A stretch of DNA of 64,000 nt, from contig NZ_FXAT01000003.1 of the NCBI RefSeq assembly GCF_900177725.1, positions 62,001 to 126,000 of the forward strand, in the 5' to 3' direction. Origin of the DNA: Paraburkholderia susongensis (GTDB lineage: Bacteria > Pseudomonadota > Gammaproteobacteria > Burkholderiales > Burkholderiaceae). Position 1 is the stretch's first letter. The number at the start of each line of letters is the position of its first letter. The position numbers and the translations under genes were made by a program. Below are positions 1-10,113 of this stretch, piece by piece. The notes beneath the pieces were generated by a model. That model saw nothing but the letters and a program-made list of their open reading frames with translations, was not told the origin of the DNA and did not search any database.

Positions 1-212
1 TTGTCGTAGGAAAGTACGCGGAAGTAGCGCAAGTGCTGCGATGGTTTGAAAATATCGCGCCAGCGCGGATGTCCGGATCAGGTGCAAGTGTTTTTGCAGC
101 GTTCCGTAGCAAAGCTGAGGCAGAAGCGGCACAAGCCAAACTGCCGGGCGAATGGAACAGCGCAGTAGCCGCAGGCCTGGATCAGCATCCACTCTTTGCT
201 TTCGCATCATAA
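1..212 (+). CDS. ispE: 4-diphosphocytidyl-2-C-methyl-D-erythritol kinase, C-terminal part
   Basis: Only the last 69 codons are inside the window; the gene enters from the left, with complete codons from base 3 and a TAA at 210-212. The frame reads a GHMP-kinase glycine motif ([12 protein letters not shown]) followed by the typical IspE C-terminus ending in HPLFAFAS. IspE phosphorylates CDP-methylerythritol in the non-mevalonate isoprenoid pathway. It is followed by tRNA-Gln, prs, rplY and pth, the order usual in beta- and gammaproteobacteria. Codon choice is odd for this window: many codons end in A or T (gta, gca, tca, aaa), unlike prs just downstream. Identification rests on the motif plus gene order. 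Confidence 0.9.
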   Translation, partial: VVGKYAEVAQVLRWFENIAPARMSGSGASVFAAFRSKAEAEAAQAKLPGEWNSAVAAGLDQHPLFAFAS

Positions 213-264
213 GTTTCGCATCGTCGAACGAAACTCCACGTTCGGCGAAGCTCAAAGTTAGTGT

Positions 265-341
265 AGGGGAGTCGCCAAGCTGGTTAAGGCACCGGATTTT
301 GATTCCGGCATGCAAAGGTTCGAATCCTTTCTCCCCTGCCA
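265..341 (+). tRNA. tRNA-Gln (anticodon TTG)
   Basis: A full cloverleaf can be folded by eye. The acceptor stem is AGGGGAG paired with CTCCCCT, followed by discriminator G and an encoded CCA at 339-341. The anticodon stem CCGGA/TCCGG encloses loop TTTTGAT, giving anticodon TTG at 299-301. The T arm contains GGTTCGAATCC. It lies between ispE and prs, a position where tRNA-Gln is commonly found. It is probably transcribed on to prs, because no terminator is seen before 406. Confidence 0.96.
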
Positions 342-405
342 AAAATTCCTGTAGTTCGCTGTAGTTCGCATTTCTCCCTCGCCCCCAGCCTGAAGTAGGT
401 GCACG

Positions 406-1362
406 ATGAGCAGCCATGACGGCCTGATGGTTTTTACTGGCAACGCAAATCCGGCGCTTGCACAGGAAGTCGTCAAAAACCTCGGTATTCCCCTCGGCAA
501 AGCAATGGTCAGCCGTTTCTCGGACGGTGAAATCCAGGTCGAGATTCAGGAAAACGTGCGCGGCAAGGATGTCTTCGTCCTGCAATCCACGTGTGCACCG
601 GCGAACGACAATCTGATGGAACTGATGATCATGGTCGATGCGCTCAAGCGCGCATCCGCCGGCCGGATCACCGCAGCCATCCCCTACTTCGGTTATGCCC
701 GCCAGGATCGCCGCCCGCGTTCGGCGCGCGTCGCCATCTCGGCGAAGGTCGTGGCGAACATGCTGGAAATCGCCGGCGTCGAGCGGATCATCACGATGGA
801 TCTGCACGCCGACCAGATTCAAGGCTTCTTCGACATCCCGGTCGACAACATCTACGCAACGCCCGTGCTGCTCGGTGATCTGCGCAAGCAGAACTACGAG
901 GACCTGCTGGTCGTTTCGCCGGACGTCGGCGGCGTGGTGCGCGCCCGTGCATTGGCGAAGCAGCTCAATTGCGATCTCGCGATCATCGACAAGCGCCGCC
1001 CGAAGGCGAACATCGCCGAAGTGATGAACATCATCGGTGAAGTTGAAGGCCGCACCTGCGTAATCATGGACGACATGGTCGACACCGCAGGCACGCTCTG
1101 CAAGGCAGCACAGGTTCTGAAGGAACGCGGCGCGAAGCAGGTGTTCGCTTACGCCACCCACCCGGTTCTGTCGGGCGGTGCAGGCGAGCGTATCGCAGCT
1201 TCCGCACTCGACGAACTCGTGGTCACGGACACGATCCCGCTCGGCGAAGAAGCCCGCTCGTGCGCGAAGATCCGTTCGCTGACGAGCGCCGGCCTGCTCG
1301 CCGAAACGTTCTCGCGCATCCGCCGCGGCGATTCGGTGATGTCGCTGTTCGCTGAAAGTTAA
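406..1362 (+). CDS. prs: Ribose-phosphate pyrophosphokinase (PRPP synthetase)
   Basis: The 318-residue product makes PRPP from ribose 5-phosphate and ATP in the cytoplasm, feeding purine, pyrimidine, histidine, tryptophan and NAD synthesis. The length is normal for class I enzymes. Visible motifs include the N-terminal flexible-loop region [12 protein letters not shown], the catalytic-loop segment [11 protein letters not shown] and the PRPP-binding loop [14 protein letters not shown]. The ATG at 406 follows TAGGTGCACG. It is followed after 161 bases by rplY with no strong terminator between, so prs and rplY are probably co-transcribed. Identification is secure. Confidence 0.98.
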   Translation: MSSHDGLMVFTGNANPALAQEVVKNLGIPLGKAMVSRFSDGEIQVEIQENVRGKDVFVLQSTCAPANDNLMELMIMVDALKRASAGRITAAIPYFGYARQDRRPRSARVAISAKVVANMLEIAGVERIITMDLHADQIQGFFDIPVDNIYATPVLLGDLRKQNYEDLLVVSPDVGGVVRARALAKQLNCDLAIIDKRRPKANIAEVMNIIGEVEGRTCVIMDDMVDTAGTLCKAAQVLKERGAKQVFAYATHPVLSGGAGERIAASALDELVVTDTIPLGEEARSCAKIRSLTSAGLLAETFSRIRRGDSVMSLFAES

Positions 1363-1523
1363 GTATTTGCGAAGGCGCCGCGTACCGCTTCATGCGGCGC
1401 GGCGTCTTTGCACAATCGGCACGAACGGACGAAGGTTCGTGCCGCCGTTGCGGGCCTCAGCCATTACGGCCTCGAGGCCCTGTTTTTACTGCCTGGTCGC
1501 GGGCAGTACATTGGAGATTCAAC

Positions 1524-2141
1524 ATGAAAGTAGTCGCTTTCGAGCGTTCCCTGCAAGGTACGGGTGCGAGCCGCCGCCTGCGTAACTCGGGCAAGACCCC
1601 GGGTATCGTTTATGGCGCTGGTGCTGACACGCAACTGATCGAACTCGATCACAACGCACTCTGGCACGCGCTGAAGAAGGAAGTTTTCCACTCGTCGATT
1701 CTCGACCTGGAAGTGGGCGGCAAGTCGCAACAGGTTCTGCTGCGCGACGTGCAATACCATCCGTTCCGTCAGCTCGTGCTGCATGTGGACTTCCAGCGTG
1801 TCGACGCATCGAAGAAGCTGCACACCAAGGTGCCGCTGCACTTCATGAACCAGGAATCCAACCCGGCAGTGAAGCTGTCGAGCGCGGTGATCTCGCACAT
1901 CCTCAATGAACTGGAAATCGAGTGCCTGCCGTCGGCACTGCCGGAGTTCATCGAAGTCGACCTCGCGAAGATCGAAGCAGGTCAATCGGTTCACGCGAAG
2001 GACATCGCGCTGCCGGCAGGTGTCGCGCTCGTCAATCACGTCGAAGTGGAAAATCCGGTCATTGCTGCCGCGACGATCCCGGCTGGCGCAATCGCTGAAG
2101 ACGCAGCTGCTGCTGAAGGCGACGAAACGCCGGCTGCTTAA
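1524..2141 (+). CDS. rplY: 50S ribosomal protein L25, long Ctc-type
   Basis: This 205-residue protein binds 5S rRNA in the large ribosomal subunit. The start is the ATG at 1524, preceded by GGAG at 1513-1516. The open frame continues upstream to 1392, but that extension is unlike L25. An N-terminal L25 domain (about 1-95; [20 protein letters not shown]) is followed by the beta-rich C-terminal domain of the CTC/TL5 form (about 100-190) and an acidic alanine-rich tail. It lies between prs and pth, as in most betaproteobacteria. The two-domain form is the usual one in this group; short L25, as in E. coli, lacks the second domain. Confidence 0.96.
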   Translation: MKVVAFERSLQGTGASRRLRNSGKTPGIVYGAGADTQLIELDHNALWHALKKEVFHSSILDLEVGGKSQQVLLRDVQYHPFRQLVLHVDFQRVDASKKLHTKVPLHFMNQESNPAVKLSSAVISHILNELEIECLPSALPEFIEVDLAKIEAGQSVHAKDIALPAGVALVNHVEVENPVIAAATIPAGAIAEDAAAAEGDETPAA

Positions 2142-2202
2142 GAGCCTTCCGGTTCAAAGCAAGCAATCCTCTCGAACCGTTTTCAATGAAACGGTCGATG
2201 TG

Positions 2203-2235
2203 ACCCGCCGAGGTTCGCCCTGGCGGGTTTTTTTT
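2203..2235 (+). terminator. Rho-independent terminator after rplY
   Basis: ACCCGCC at 2203-2209 pairs with GGCGGGT at 2222-2228 around a 12-base loop, followed by an eight-base T run. It ends the tRNA-Gln/prs/rplY transcript 56 bases before pth. Confidence 0.85.
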
Positions 2236-2291
2236 CGGCTTTTTTTGGTCCGGCTGTGCTTCACTGTCGGACCGGGTGAATCCACGCAATC

Positions 2292-2897
2292 ATGATCAAG
2301 CTGATCGTCGGGCTCGGCAATCCGGGCGCCGAATACACCGCGACGCGTCACAACGCCGGCTTCTGGCTGGTCGATCAACTCGCGCGCGAGGCCGGCACGA
2401 CGCTGCGCGACGAGCGGCGTTTCCACGGCTTTTACGCGAAGGCGCGGCTGCACGGCGAAGAAGTGCATCTGCTGGAGCCGCAAACATATATGAACCGCTC
2501 CGGTCAATCGGTCGTGGCGGTCGCGCAGTTCTTCAAGATTCTTCCCGATGAGATTCTGGTCGCGCACGACGAACTCGACATGCCGCCCGGCAGCGTCAAG
2601 CTGAAGCTCGGTGGCGGCAGCGGCGGGCATAATGGACTGAAGGACATTAGCGCGCATCTGTCGTCGCAGCAGTACTGGCGGCTGCGGATCGGCATCGGCC
2701 ATCCGCGCGACCTGATTCCCGAAAGCGCGCGTGCCGGCGCGAAGCCGGACGTCGCCAATTACGTGCTGAAACCGCCGCGGCGCGAAGAGCAGGACGTGAT
2801 CGACGCGTCGATTGAACGCGCGCTCGCGGTGATGCCGCAGGTCATCAAGGGCGAACTGGAGCGCGCGATGATGCAACTCCATCGCAATAACGGCTGA
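2292..2897 (+). CDS. pth: Peptidyl-tRNA hydrolase
   Basis: The 201-residue cytoplasmic enzyme recycles tRNA by cleaving peptidyl-tRNA released from stalled ribosomes. The N-terminus has the family signature [18 protein letters not shown], with Asn10 and catalytic His20, and the conserved HDELDMPPG and [11 protein letters not shown] segments follow. The length is normal. It stands downstream of a terminator, so it probably has its own promoter in the AT-rich bases around 2230-2290. A gap of 79 bases separates it from hisC. Confidence 0.98.
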   Translation: MIKLIVGLGNPGAEYTATRHNAGFWLVDQLAREAGTTLRDERRFHGFYAKARLHGEEVHLLEPQTYMNRSGQSVVAVAQFFKILPDEILVAHDELDMPPGSVKLKLGGGSGGHNGLKDISAHLSSQQYWRLRIGIGHPRDLIPESARAGAKPDVANYVLKPPRREEQDVIDASIERALAVMPQVIKGELERAMMQLHRNNG

Positions 2898-2976
2898 CCG
2901 GCGCTGCCGCCCAACGTACCGCGCCACAGCGCGATCAGCCTATCGCCATTGCAATCGACATCGCGAGGAGAGTCGC

Positions 2977-4056
2977 TTGAGCCGCTACTGGAGTGACATC
3001 GTTCACCGCCTGACGCCGTATGTGCCGGGCGAACAGCCCGCGCTCGCGCATCCGGTGAAGCTGAACACCAACGAGAACCCGTACCCGCCGTCGCCACGCG
3101 TGCTCGAGGCGATCCGGCAGGAACTCGGCGATACGGCCGAAGCGCTGCGCCGCTACCCCGATCCGACCGCGCGCAAGCTGCGCGAAACGGTCGCGGCGTA
3201 TCACGGCATCCGCGCCGAGCAGGTGTTTGCGGGCAACGGCTCGGACGAAGTACTCGCGCTCACGTTCCAGGCGCTGCTCAAGCACGACAGGCCGCTGCTG
3301 TTCCCGGACGTCACGTACAGCTTCTATCCGACCTACGCGAAGCTGTTCGAAGTCGATTACCGCACGATCGCGCTCGACGAGAGCTTCGCAATCAGCGTCG
3401 ACGATTACGCGGTGCCCAACGGCGGCATTCTGTTCCCGAACCCGAACGCGCCGACCGGCCGGCCGCTGCCGCTCGCGGACATCGAGCGCCTCGTGGCGAG
3501 CCATCCCGATTCGGTCGTCGTCATCGACGAGGCCTATGTGGATTTCGGCGCCGAATCGGCGATTGCGTTAATCGATCGCTATCCGAATCTGCTCGTCGTG
3601 CAGACCGTGTCGAAATCGCGTTCGCTCGCCGGCATGCGCGTGGGCTTCGCGTTCGGCAATCCGGCACTGATCGACGCGCTCAACCGCGTAAAAGACAGCT
3701 TCAATTCCTACCCGCTCGACCGGCTCGCGCAGGCAGCCGCAACCGCCGCTTACCAGGACGACGCCTGGTTTCGCGACTGCCGCGCGAAGGTCATCGCGAG
3801 CCGCGAGCGCCTGGCGGCCGAACTGACCGCGCTTGGCTTCGAGGTCGTGCCGTCGGCCGCGAATCTGCTGTTCGCGCGCCATGAAGGCTACGACGCGGCG
3901 ACGCTCGCGTTGCGGCTCAGGGAAAAGGAAATTTTCGTGCGCCATTTCAAGGCGCCGCGTATCGGCCAGCATCTACGGATTTCGATCGGCACCGATGCCG
4001 AATGCGACATTCTGCTGGACGCGCTGCGCGACATCTTCGGCGCTTACGTCGGGTGA
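2977..4056 (+). CDS. hisC: Histidinol-phosphate aminotransferase, TTG start
   Basis: This 359-residue PLP enzyme (fold type I) converts imidazole-acetol phosphate to histidinol phosphate. The PLP lysine is Lys213 in [12 protein letters not shown], and the N-terminal [12 protein letters not shown] and the middle [10 protein letters not shown] segments are typical of HisC. The start is taken as TTG at 2977 because GAGGAG lies just upstream at 2965-2970 and the protein then begins [14 protein letters not shown], as HisC proteins do. The rest of the his operon is not nearby, so this may be the second HisC paralogue that Burkholderia genomes often carry. It could also act on aromatic amino acids. 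Confidence 0.93.
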   Translation: MSRYWSDIVHRLTPYVPGEQPALAHPVKLNTNENPYPPSPRVLEAIRQELGDTAEALRRYPDPTARKLRETVAAYHGIRAEQVFAGNGSDEVLALTFQALLKHDRPLLFPDVTYSFYPTYAKLFEVDYRTIALDESFAISVDDYAVPNGGILFPNPNAPTGRPLPLADIERLVASHPDSVVVIDEAYVDFGAESAIALIDRYPNLLVVQTVSKSRSLAGMRVGFAFGNPALIDALNRVKDSFNSYPLDRLAQAAATAAYQDDAWFRDCRAKVIASRERLAAELTALGFEVVPSAANLLFARHEGYDAATLALRLREKEIFVRHFKAPRIGQHLRISIGTDAECDILLDALRDIFGAYVG

Positions 4057-4142
4057 CGCTGCGCGCCGCCGCGGCATCAGGTACGGGCACAAAAGCAAAC
4101 CCCGAAACGCGCGCAAAAAACGGCGAAGCGCCGCGATAAAGC

Positions 4143-4177
4143 AAAACGGCGAAGGCCTCACGAGCCTTCGCCGTTTT
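4143..4177. terminator. Bidirectional terminator between hisC and yfhL
   Basis: A 14-bp perfect stem, AAAACGGCGAAGGC (4143-4156) with GCCTTCGCCGTTTT (4164-4177), has a 7-base loop. A T run follows on the plus strand and an A run precedes it, so it can serve both convergent genes. Confidence 0.9.
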
Positions 4178-4202
4178 TTGTTTTACGCTCCAACCCCGAA
4201 AT

Positions 4203-4472
<270 letters not shown>

Positions 4473-4523
4473 TCATGCCGGCCGAAACCGGCTTTGATCC
4501 GTCAAACCGACAGTTTACGCCGG

Positions 4524-5039
4524 TTACGGCTGCGCCGCCTGAGCGCTGCCGTCCGAATCCAGCGAAGCGACCTTTTCCTTCAGCCATTTTTCGACCGATG
4601 GGAAAACGAATTTGCTGACATCGCCGCCCAGTTGCGCGATCTCGCGCACGATCGTGCCCGAAATGAACTGGTATTGGTCGGACGGCGTCATGAACATCGT
4701 TTCGACGTCGGGCAGCAGATAGCGGTTCATGCCCGCCATCTGAAACTCGTACTCGAAGTCCGATACGGCGCGCAGACCCCGCACGATCACGCGCGCGTTA
4801 TTGGTCCGCACAAAGTCCTTTAGCAGCCCCTTGAAGCTCATCACCTTGACGTTCGGGTAGTGCCCCAGCACCTCGTGCGCAATCGCAAGGCGCTCCTTCA
4901 GCGTGAAAAACGGCTTCTTGTTGCGGCTGTCGGCAACGCCCACCACCAGCGTGTCGAAAATACTCGACGCGCGCCGAACGAGGTCTTCGTGACCGCGCGT
5001 CAGCGGGTCGAACGTGCCCGGGTACACGGCGACTACCAT
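4524..5039 (-). CDS. coaD: Phosphopantetheine adenylyltransferase
   Basis: The 171-residue enzyme catalyses the penultimate step of coenzyme A synthesis, forming dephospho-CoA from 4'-phosphopantetheine and ATP. The nucleotidyltransferase motif TRGH lies in [17 protein letters not shown] near the N-terminus, and the [16 protein letters not shown] segment near the C-terminus is also typical. The start ATG at 5039 follows a purine-rich GAGAGGAGAAGTCTC. Length is normal. rsmD lies 108 bases upstream on the same strand, the usual rsmD-coaD pairing. Confidence 0.97.
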   Translation of the reverse strand: MVVAVYPGTFDPLTRGHEDLVRRASSIFDTLVVGVADSRNKKPFFTLKERLAIAHEVLGHYPNVKVMSFKGLLKDFVRTNNARVIVRGLRAVSDFEYEFQMAGMNRYLLPDVETMFMTPSDQYQFISGTIVREIAQLGGDVSKFVFPSVEKWLKEKVASLDSDGSAQAAQP

Positions 5040-5147
5040 GAGACTTCTCCTCTCTTCAGAAAAAAGGGCACGGCAAAGCGTCCACGCGACGCATTTGACA
5101 CCGGACGCGCAGACGATAAACCGCCCGGCCCTTTTTTGGAACGCGCA

Positions 5148-5762
5148 TTATTCCTTATTTTCGCGCTGCAGCAAATGAAAGTGGACAGCGCCCGCCTTGC
5201 CCTGCCGCACGATTTCCCAGCCGGCAAGCGGCTCGCGGCCATCCGTGGCGAGCGCCTCGCCCGCTTCCACGTACAGAAAACCATTCGCGCTGACGAGCGG
5301 CACGGCCAGCGCCAGCGCCTTGTCCAGCAGACCGGCGTCGAACGGCGGATCGAGGAACACGACGTTGAACGAGCCGGGCGCGAGACTCGCGGCAAGACGC
5401 AGGCCGTCCGCCTCGGCAATTTCGATCATGCGCGCCGCGAGGCGCTGCTGGTTCGTGCGCAATTGGCCGGCGGCGCGCGCGTTGCGCTCCACCATCAGCA
5501 CGCGCGCCGCGCCGCGCGAGGCGGCCTCGAAGCCGAGCGCGCCGCTGCCGGCGAACAGATCGAGACAATGCTGGCCGTCCAGACGCTGGCCGAGCCAGTT
5601 GAACAGCGTTTCGCGCACGCGGTCGGGCGTGGGGCGCAGGCCGTCCAGATCGAGCACGGGCAGCGGCGTGCGCTTCCAGTCGCCGCCGATGATACGAATG
5701 GCGTGCGGCTTGCCGCCTTTGGACGAAGCGCCAGCGGCGCGTGATGGTGCTAAACGAGGCAT
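5148..5762 (-). CDS. rsmD: 16S rRNA (guanine(966)-N(2))-methyltransferase
   Basis: This 204-residue SAM-dependent enzyme methylates G966 of 16S rRNA during 30S assembly. The N-terminal RIIGGDWKRTPLPV, the SAM-binding DLFAGSGALGFEAASRGA and the catalytic NPPF-type motif DPPF (in VFLDPPFDAGLL) are all present. The ATG at 5762 lacks a clear Shine-Dalgarno, so the first 15 to 20 residues, a basic Ser/Ala-rich stretch, are less certain. The gene is divergent from ftsY, with 244 bases between them. Confidence 0.94.
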   Translation of the reverse strand: MPRLAPSRAAGASSKGGKPHAIRIIGGDWKRTPLPVLDLDGLRPTPDRVRETLFNWLGQRLDGQHCLDLFAGSGALGFEAASRGAARVLMVERNARAAGQLRTNQQRLAARMIEIAEADGLRLAASLAPGSFNVVFLDPPFDAGLLDKALALAVPLVSANGFLYVEAGEALATDGREPLAGWEIVRQGKAGAVHFHLLQRENKE

Positions 5763-6006
5763 GCAGTTTCGGCTAGGTGATGAAAACGCCCGCAGCGCCG
5801 ATGCGCGCGGGCCGGAGCGCCCACGTTACCACAGGGACGGCCCGCGTCCAGCCCGGCTGATCGGCCGATACGATACGACGCGCCGCGGCACGCCTGATAA
5901 AATGTGCGGCTGCCAGCGCCTTGCTTCCCGCATCGCGGCGCTGCCTTCCGCTTCGCCGGTCCCGTGCCGGCTGCGCGCATCGGCGCGCTCTCCCATACGC
6001 CAGATC

Positions 6007-7143
6007 ATGTTCAGCTTTTTCAAACGATTCAAGGGTTCGAAAGAGTCCGATACCGCAGCCGACGAGTCGCAGGCGGTGCAAGACGGCGCACAGCCCGAAG
6101 CCGCCTCCCCGGTGCCCGCCGCGGCGCCGGCTTCTCAGGCCGCGATCGTCCTCGAACCGCAGCCCGAGGAGCCGGCTGACGCCGCATTCGAAACCGTCGA
6201 GACCGTCGAAATCGTCCCGCCGCCCGTGCAGGACGCGGGCGCGAGGCGCTCGTGGCTGACGCGCCTGAAAAGCGGTCTGTCGAAAACGAGTTCGAACCTG
6301 ACCGGCATTTTCGTCGGCACGAAGATCGACGAAGACCTTTACGAAGAACTCGAAACCGCGCTGCTGATGTCGGACGCGGGCGTCGAGGCCACCGAATTCC
6401 TGCTCGAATCGCTGCGCGAAAAAGTGCGCAGCGAGCGCCTCACGGACCCGCAGCAGGTCAAGACGGCGCTGCGCACGCTGCTCGTCGAGTTGCTCAAGCC
6501 GCTCGAAAAATCGCTCATGCTCGGCCGCGCGCAGCCGCTCGTCATGATGATTGCCGGCGTCAACGGCGCGGGCAAGACCACGAGCATCGGCAAGCTCGCC
6601 AAGCATCTGCAGAGCTTCGACCAGTCGGTGCTGCTGGCCGCCGGCGACACGTTCCGCGCCGCCGCGCGCGAGCAGCTGGCGGTCTGGGGCCAGCGCAACA
6701 ACGTGACCGTGGTGGCGCAGGAAAGCGGCGACCCCGCCGCGGTGATCTTCGACGCGGTCGGCGCCGCGCGAGCGCGCAAGATCGACGTGATGATGGCCGA
6801 CACGGCTGGCCGTCTGCCCACGCAACTGCACCTGATGGAAGAATTGCGCAAGGTGAAGCGCGTGATCGGCAAGGCGCAGGACGGCGCGCCGCACGAGGTG
6901 CTGCTCGTGATCGACGCGAACACCGGCCAGAACGCGCTCACGCAGGTCAAGGCATTCGACGACGCGCTCGGCCTCACCGGCCTGATCGTCACCAAGCTCG
7001 ACGGCACCGCGAAGGGTGGCATCCTTGCCGCGATCGCACGGCAAAGGCCGATTCCGGTGTATTTCATCGGCGTCGGCGAAAAGGTCGAGGACCTTCAGCC
7101 ATTCAGCGCCGAGGAATTTTCGGACGCGCTGCTCGACGTTTGA
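6007..7143 (+). CDS. ftsY: Signal recognition particle receptor FtsY
   Basis: A 378-residue SRP receptor GTPase at the inner membrane that receives ribosome-nascent chain complexes from Ffh. From the ATG at 6007 the protein starts MFSFFKRFKGSKES. It continues with an acidic, Ala/Pro-rich A domain (about 15-85), an N domain, and a G domain with GVNGAGKTTSIGKLAK, DTAGRLPT and TKLDGTAKGG. The open frame extends upstream to 5197 opposite rsmD, but that part is not FtsY. No ftsE or ftsX follows. Confidence 0.97.
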   Translation: MFSFFKRFKGSKESDTAADESQAVQDGAQPEAASPVPAAAPASQAAIVLEPQPEEPADAAFETVETVEIVPPPVQDAGARRSWLTRLKSGLSKTSSNLTGIFVGTKIDEDLYEELETALLMSDAGVEATEFLLESLREKVRSERLTDPQQVKTALRTLLVELLKPLEKSLMLGRAQPLVMMIAGVNGAGKTTSIGKLAKHLQSFDQSVLLAAGDTFRAAAREQLAVWGQRNNVTVVAQESGDPAAVIFDAVGAARARKIDVMMADTAGRLPTQLHLMEELRKVKRVIGKAQDGAPHEVLLVIDANTGQNALTQVKAFDDALGLTGLIVTKLDGTAKGGILAAIARQRPIPVYFIGVGEKVEDLQPFSAEEFSDALLDV

Positions 7144-7203
7144 CGAGCGCCTGATCGGCGTTCAGCCGGCGCTCGACGGGCGTTGAGGCTCGGCCCCCCA
7201 ATA

Positions 7204-7231
7204 GAAAGGGCACTCCACGGAGTGCCCTTTC
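7204..7231. terminator. Hairpin terminator between ftsY and maiA
   Basis: GAAAGGGCACT (7204-7214) pairs with AGTGCCCTTTC (7221-7231) between two convergent genes. The T-rich tail on the plus side is short and broken (tcgtcatttc), so efficiency is uncertain. Confidence 0.7.
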
Positions 7232-7267
7232 GTCATTTCACGCCGCTGTCACGCGCCAGCCGTTGCG

Positions 7268-7912
7268 TCACTCCGCGTCGGGCTGCACACCCGGTGCAGC
7301 GCGTGCAAATGCGTCGATCTGCATCGCGTAATCGTAGATGCGCTGGATCGTCGGAAACTTCGCCGTGTCGACCTTGAAGCGCTGCGCATTGAACACCTGC
7401 GGGATCAGACAGGCGTCGGCGAGCGTCGGGGTGTCGCCGAAGCACAGCTTGCCGGTGCGCGCGTCGCCCGCGAGGTGGGTCTCCAGCGTCGCGAAGCCCG
7501 CGTCGATCCAGTGCCGGTACCAGGCGTCTTTCGCATCGTCGTCGACACATAGCGTGTGCTTCAGATACCGCAGCACGCGCAGATTGTTCAGCGGATGAAT
7601 CTCGCACGCAACCTGCAGCGCCACCGAGCGCACATACGCGCGATCGACCGGCGCCTTCGGCAACAGCGGCGGCTCGGGATGCGTCTCCTCCAGATACTCG
7701 ATGATCGCAAGCGACTGCGGCATCACGTCGTTGCCGGCGACGAGCGTCGGCACGATACAGTCCGCATTGATCTTGCGATATTCGGGTTTCAGTTGCTCGC
7801 CGCCGTCGCGCACGAGGTGCACGGGCACGTAGTCGTACGGCAGGTTCTTCACGTTCAGCGCAATGCGTACGCGATACGACGCCGAGCTGCGGAAATAGCT
7901 GTAGAGCTTCAT
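7268..7912 (-). CDS. maiA: Zeta-class GST: maleylacetoacetate/maleylpyruvate isomerase
   Basis: A 214-residue glutathione-S-transferase fold protein that would isomerise a maleyl ring-cleavage product to its fumaryl form with glutathione. The N-terminus MKLYSYFRSSASYRVRIALN holds the zeta-class motif. The cysteine of the eukaryotic SSCSWRVRIAL form is Ala here, a substitution also common in bacterial members. The ATG at 7912 is chosen because GGAGGAGG sits 7-14 bases upstream; the open frame also reaches a TTG at 7930. Directly upstream is an FAH-family hydrolase, the next enzyme in such pathways. No ring dioxygenase lies nearby, so homogentisate versus gentisate cannot be decided. Confidence 0.88.
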   Translation of the reverse strand: MKLYSYFRSSASYRVRIALNVKNLPYDYVPVHLVRDGGEQLKPEYRKINADCIVPTLVAGNDVMPQSLAIIEYLEETHPEPPLLPKAPVDRAYVRSVALQVACEIHPLNNLRVLRYLKHTLCVDDDAKDAWYRHWIDAGFATLETHLAGDARTGKLCFGDTPTLADACLIPQVFNAQRFKVDTAKFPTIQRIYDYAMQIDAFARAAPGVQPDAE

Positions 7913-7946
7913 GTTGTCTGCCTCCTCCAACCTGGTCTTCAGGCCG

Positions 7947-8645
7947 TCAGACGACGCGCACGCTGAACTCGCCGAGTCCGTCCACGCCGCCCTTCATCAG
8001 ATCGCCCTGCACCACCGCGCCGACGCCTTCGGGCGTGCCGGTGAAAATCAGGTCGCCCGGTTGCAGCTCGAACAGCGTCGACAGATACGCCACCGTTTCG
8101 CCGACCGACCAGATCAGTTGCGACACGTCCGAGCGCTGCCTGTCCTCGCCGTTCACTGTCAGCCAGATCGCACCCTTGCCGATATGGCCGACCTTCGAAG
8201 CCGGATGGATCGGGCCGAGGGGCGCCGAATGATCGAAGCCCTTCGCGGTATCCCACGGACGGCCCATCTTCTTCGCTTCGCCCTGCAGGTCACGGCGCGT
8301 CATGTCGAGGCCGAGCGCGTAACCGTACACGTGGTCGAGCGCGCTTTCGGCGGGGATGTTCTTGCCGCCCTTGCCGATCGCCGCGACCATTTCCATTTCG
8401 AAATGCACGTTCTTCGTCTGCGACGGATACGGAAATTCGCCGGTGGCGCCCGGCGCGACGTACACGACGGCGTCGGCCGGTTTCGTGAAGAAGAACGGCG
8501 GCTCGCGGTCCGGATCATGTCCCATCTCGCGCGCGTGCGCCTCGTAGTTGCGCCCCACGCAGTAGATGCGCCGCACCGCGAACTGTTCGCTCGCCCCCAC
8601 GACCGGCACCGCGACCTGCGGTGCGGGTGCAAATACGTAACTCAT
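7947..8645 (-). CDS. FAH-family hydrolase, probable fumarylpyruvate hydrolase
   Basis: 232 residues, one FAH catalytic domain. The metal-site region is visible as [16 protein letters not shown] with the E-x-E pair, and [15 protein letters not shown] is the usual C-terminal motif. At half the size of fumarylacetoacetase (about 420 residues) it resembles the NagK/fumarylpyruvate hydrolase group, which splits fumarylpyruvate into fumarate and pyruvate in gentisate breakdown. The gene ends 34 bases before the zeta-class isomerase and shares its strand, so a two-gene operon for ring-cleavage products is likely. Related FAH enzymes act on other acylpyruvates, so the substrate is an inference. Confidence 0.82.
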   Translation of the reverse strand: MSYVFAPAPQVAVPVVGASEQFAVRRIYCVGRNYEAHAREMGHDPDREPPFFFTKPADAVVYVAPGATGEFPYPSQTKNVHFEMEMVAAIGKGGKNIPAESALDHVYGYALGLDMTRRDLQGEAKKMGRPWDTAKGFDHSAPLGPIHPASKVGHIGKGAIWLTVNGEDRQRSDVSQLIWSVGETVAYLSTLFELQPGDLIFTGTPEGVGAVVQGDLMKGGVDGLGEFSVRVV

Positions 8646-8845
8646 CCGGTTCTCCGTTTTCCGATTGGCTTCCGATTGGCGCCGCCGACGCGGCGATAAG
8701 CATCGAGTGTAACGCGCGGCACGGGCCGGTGCGCGTGAGGCGGGCAGCCGGCATAGATGCGATACTCATACCGAATAGCATCCTTTGAATGACGTGACGA
8801 CCCGCTCCCGCGCGGTACGCCACGCCGCCCGCCCCCTTGCGCCCG

Positions 8846-9823
8846 ATGACCGACTCCACCGACACCGCTACCGCCCCCCCCTTCTCCTGCGCCCGTTTCA
8901 TCAAGGAAATCGGCCGCGGCCCGAACGGCGCCCGCGCGCTGAGCGCCGACGACACCCGCTCGCTTTACGCCGCGATGCTGGACGGCCGCGTGGCCGAACT
9001 CGAACTCGGCGCGGTGCTGCTCGCGTATCGCGTGAAAGGCGAAACCGCCGACGAACTCGCCGCGATGCTGGCCGCCGCGCATGCGTCATTCGATCCGGTT
9101 CAGTTGCCGCATGGCGCGCACCGACCTGTGTCGATTCCGTCGTACAACGGCGCGCGCAAGCAGCCGAATCTCGTGCCGCTGCTCGCGCTGCTGCTCGCGC
9201 GCGAGGGCGTGCCGGTGCTCGTGCATGGCGTCACCGAAGATCCGGGCCGCGTGACGAGCGCGGAAATCTTCACGCATCTGCGGATTCCGCACGCACAATC
9301 GCACGCGCAGATCGAAGACGGCCTCGCCGAGCGCCGCCTCGCGTTCGCGTCGATCGACGTGCTCGCGCCGAAGCTCGCGCGTCTGCTCACGCTGCGCCGG
9401 CGCATGGGCGTGCGCAATTCGACGCACACGCTCGTGAAAATCCTGCAGCCGTTCGCGCCCGCGGGACTGCGTCTCGTGAACTACACGCATCCGCCGTATC
9501 GCGACAGCCTCACACAACTGTTCAACTCGCATCCGGACGCGGCCGCCGGCGGCGCACTGCTCGCGCGCGGCACCGAAGGCGAGGCGGTCGCGGACACGCG
9601 GCGCCAGGTGCAGGTCGACTGGCTGCATGACGGCGTGTGCGAAACGCGTCTGCCGCACGAGCGCTCATCGCCCGAGGCTCCCGAAGTCGAGTTACCCGAA
9701 GCGCGTGACGCAGCCACCACCGCCGCGTGGATCGACGCCGTGCTGCGCGGTGAAGCGCCGGTGCCGAGCGCGATCGAACGGCAGGTCGAACTGATCGTCG
9801 ATATCGCGAAAACGGCAAGCTGA
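8846..9823 (+). CDS. ybiB: YbiB/TrpD2-like DNA-binding protein
   Basis: 325 residues related to anthranilate phosphoribosyltransferase. The N-terminal helical domain (FIKEIGRGPNGARALS...LGAVLLAYRVKGE) and the body resemble TrpD, but the trp locus is not here and the PRPP-loop glycine motif is not obvious. E. coli YbiB (TrpD2) binds nucleic acid and is linked to the SOS response; that function is family knowledge, not visible here. The ATG at 8846 starts MTDSTDTATA. It is divergent from the FAH hydrolase. The end at 9823 is followed by a 478-base gap carrying a small ORF and the leuA leader. Confidence 0.78.
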   Translation: MTDSTDTATAPPFSCARFIKEIGRGPNGARALSADDTRSLYAAMLDGRVAELELGAVLLAYRVKGETADELAAMLAAAHASFDPVQLPHGAHRPVSIPSYNGARKQPNLVPLLALLLAREGVPVLVHGVTEDPGRVTSAEIFTHLRIPHAQSHAQIEDGLAERRLAFASIDVLAPKLARLLTLRRRMGVRNSTHTLVKILQPFAPAGLRLVNYTHPPYRDSLTQLFNSHPDAAAGGALLARGTEGEAVADTRRQVQVDWLHDGVCETRLPHERSSPEAPEVELPEARDAATTAAWIDAVLRGEAPVPSAIERQVELIVDIAKTAS

Positions 9824-10113
9824 TCGTGCGGCGCGCGGCCGCCGCAGGTTGACAGGCCGCCGCGCAACGTCATACATTTGCCCCCATGCGTTCCCTTCCG
9901 AACACCCTCCGAATTATCTCCGGCCGCCTAGCGCGGCCCCTATCGCTACGCCTGGCGTAAGTCACGCGTAGCGCCGCGCGCGGGCAGCTCCGGTTGCTCA
10001 CGGCGGTCCTCCCGCAGTTCCCGCAGTTCTGTTTCACCCCCAGTCGTAGTTCTCCACAACCAGTCGTCGTTTGCATTCGTCCGTTTACCGCGCGGACGAA
10101 GCGAGAGGATCAA

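Noticed and set aside
1376..1400. GC-rich hairpin after prs
   Set aside because: GCGCCGC can pair with GCGGCGC, but no T run follows and prs-rplY is normally one transcript.
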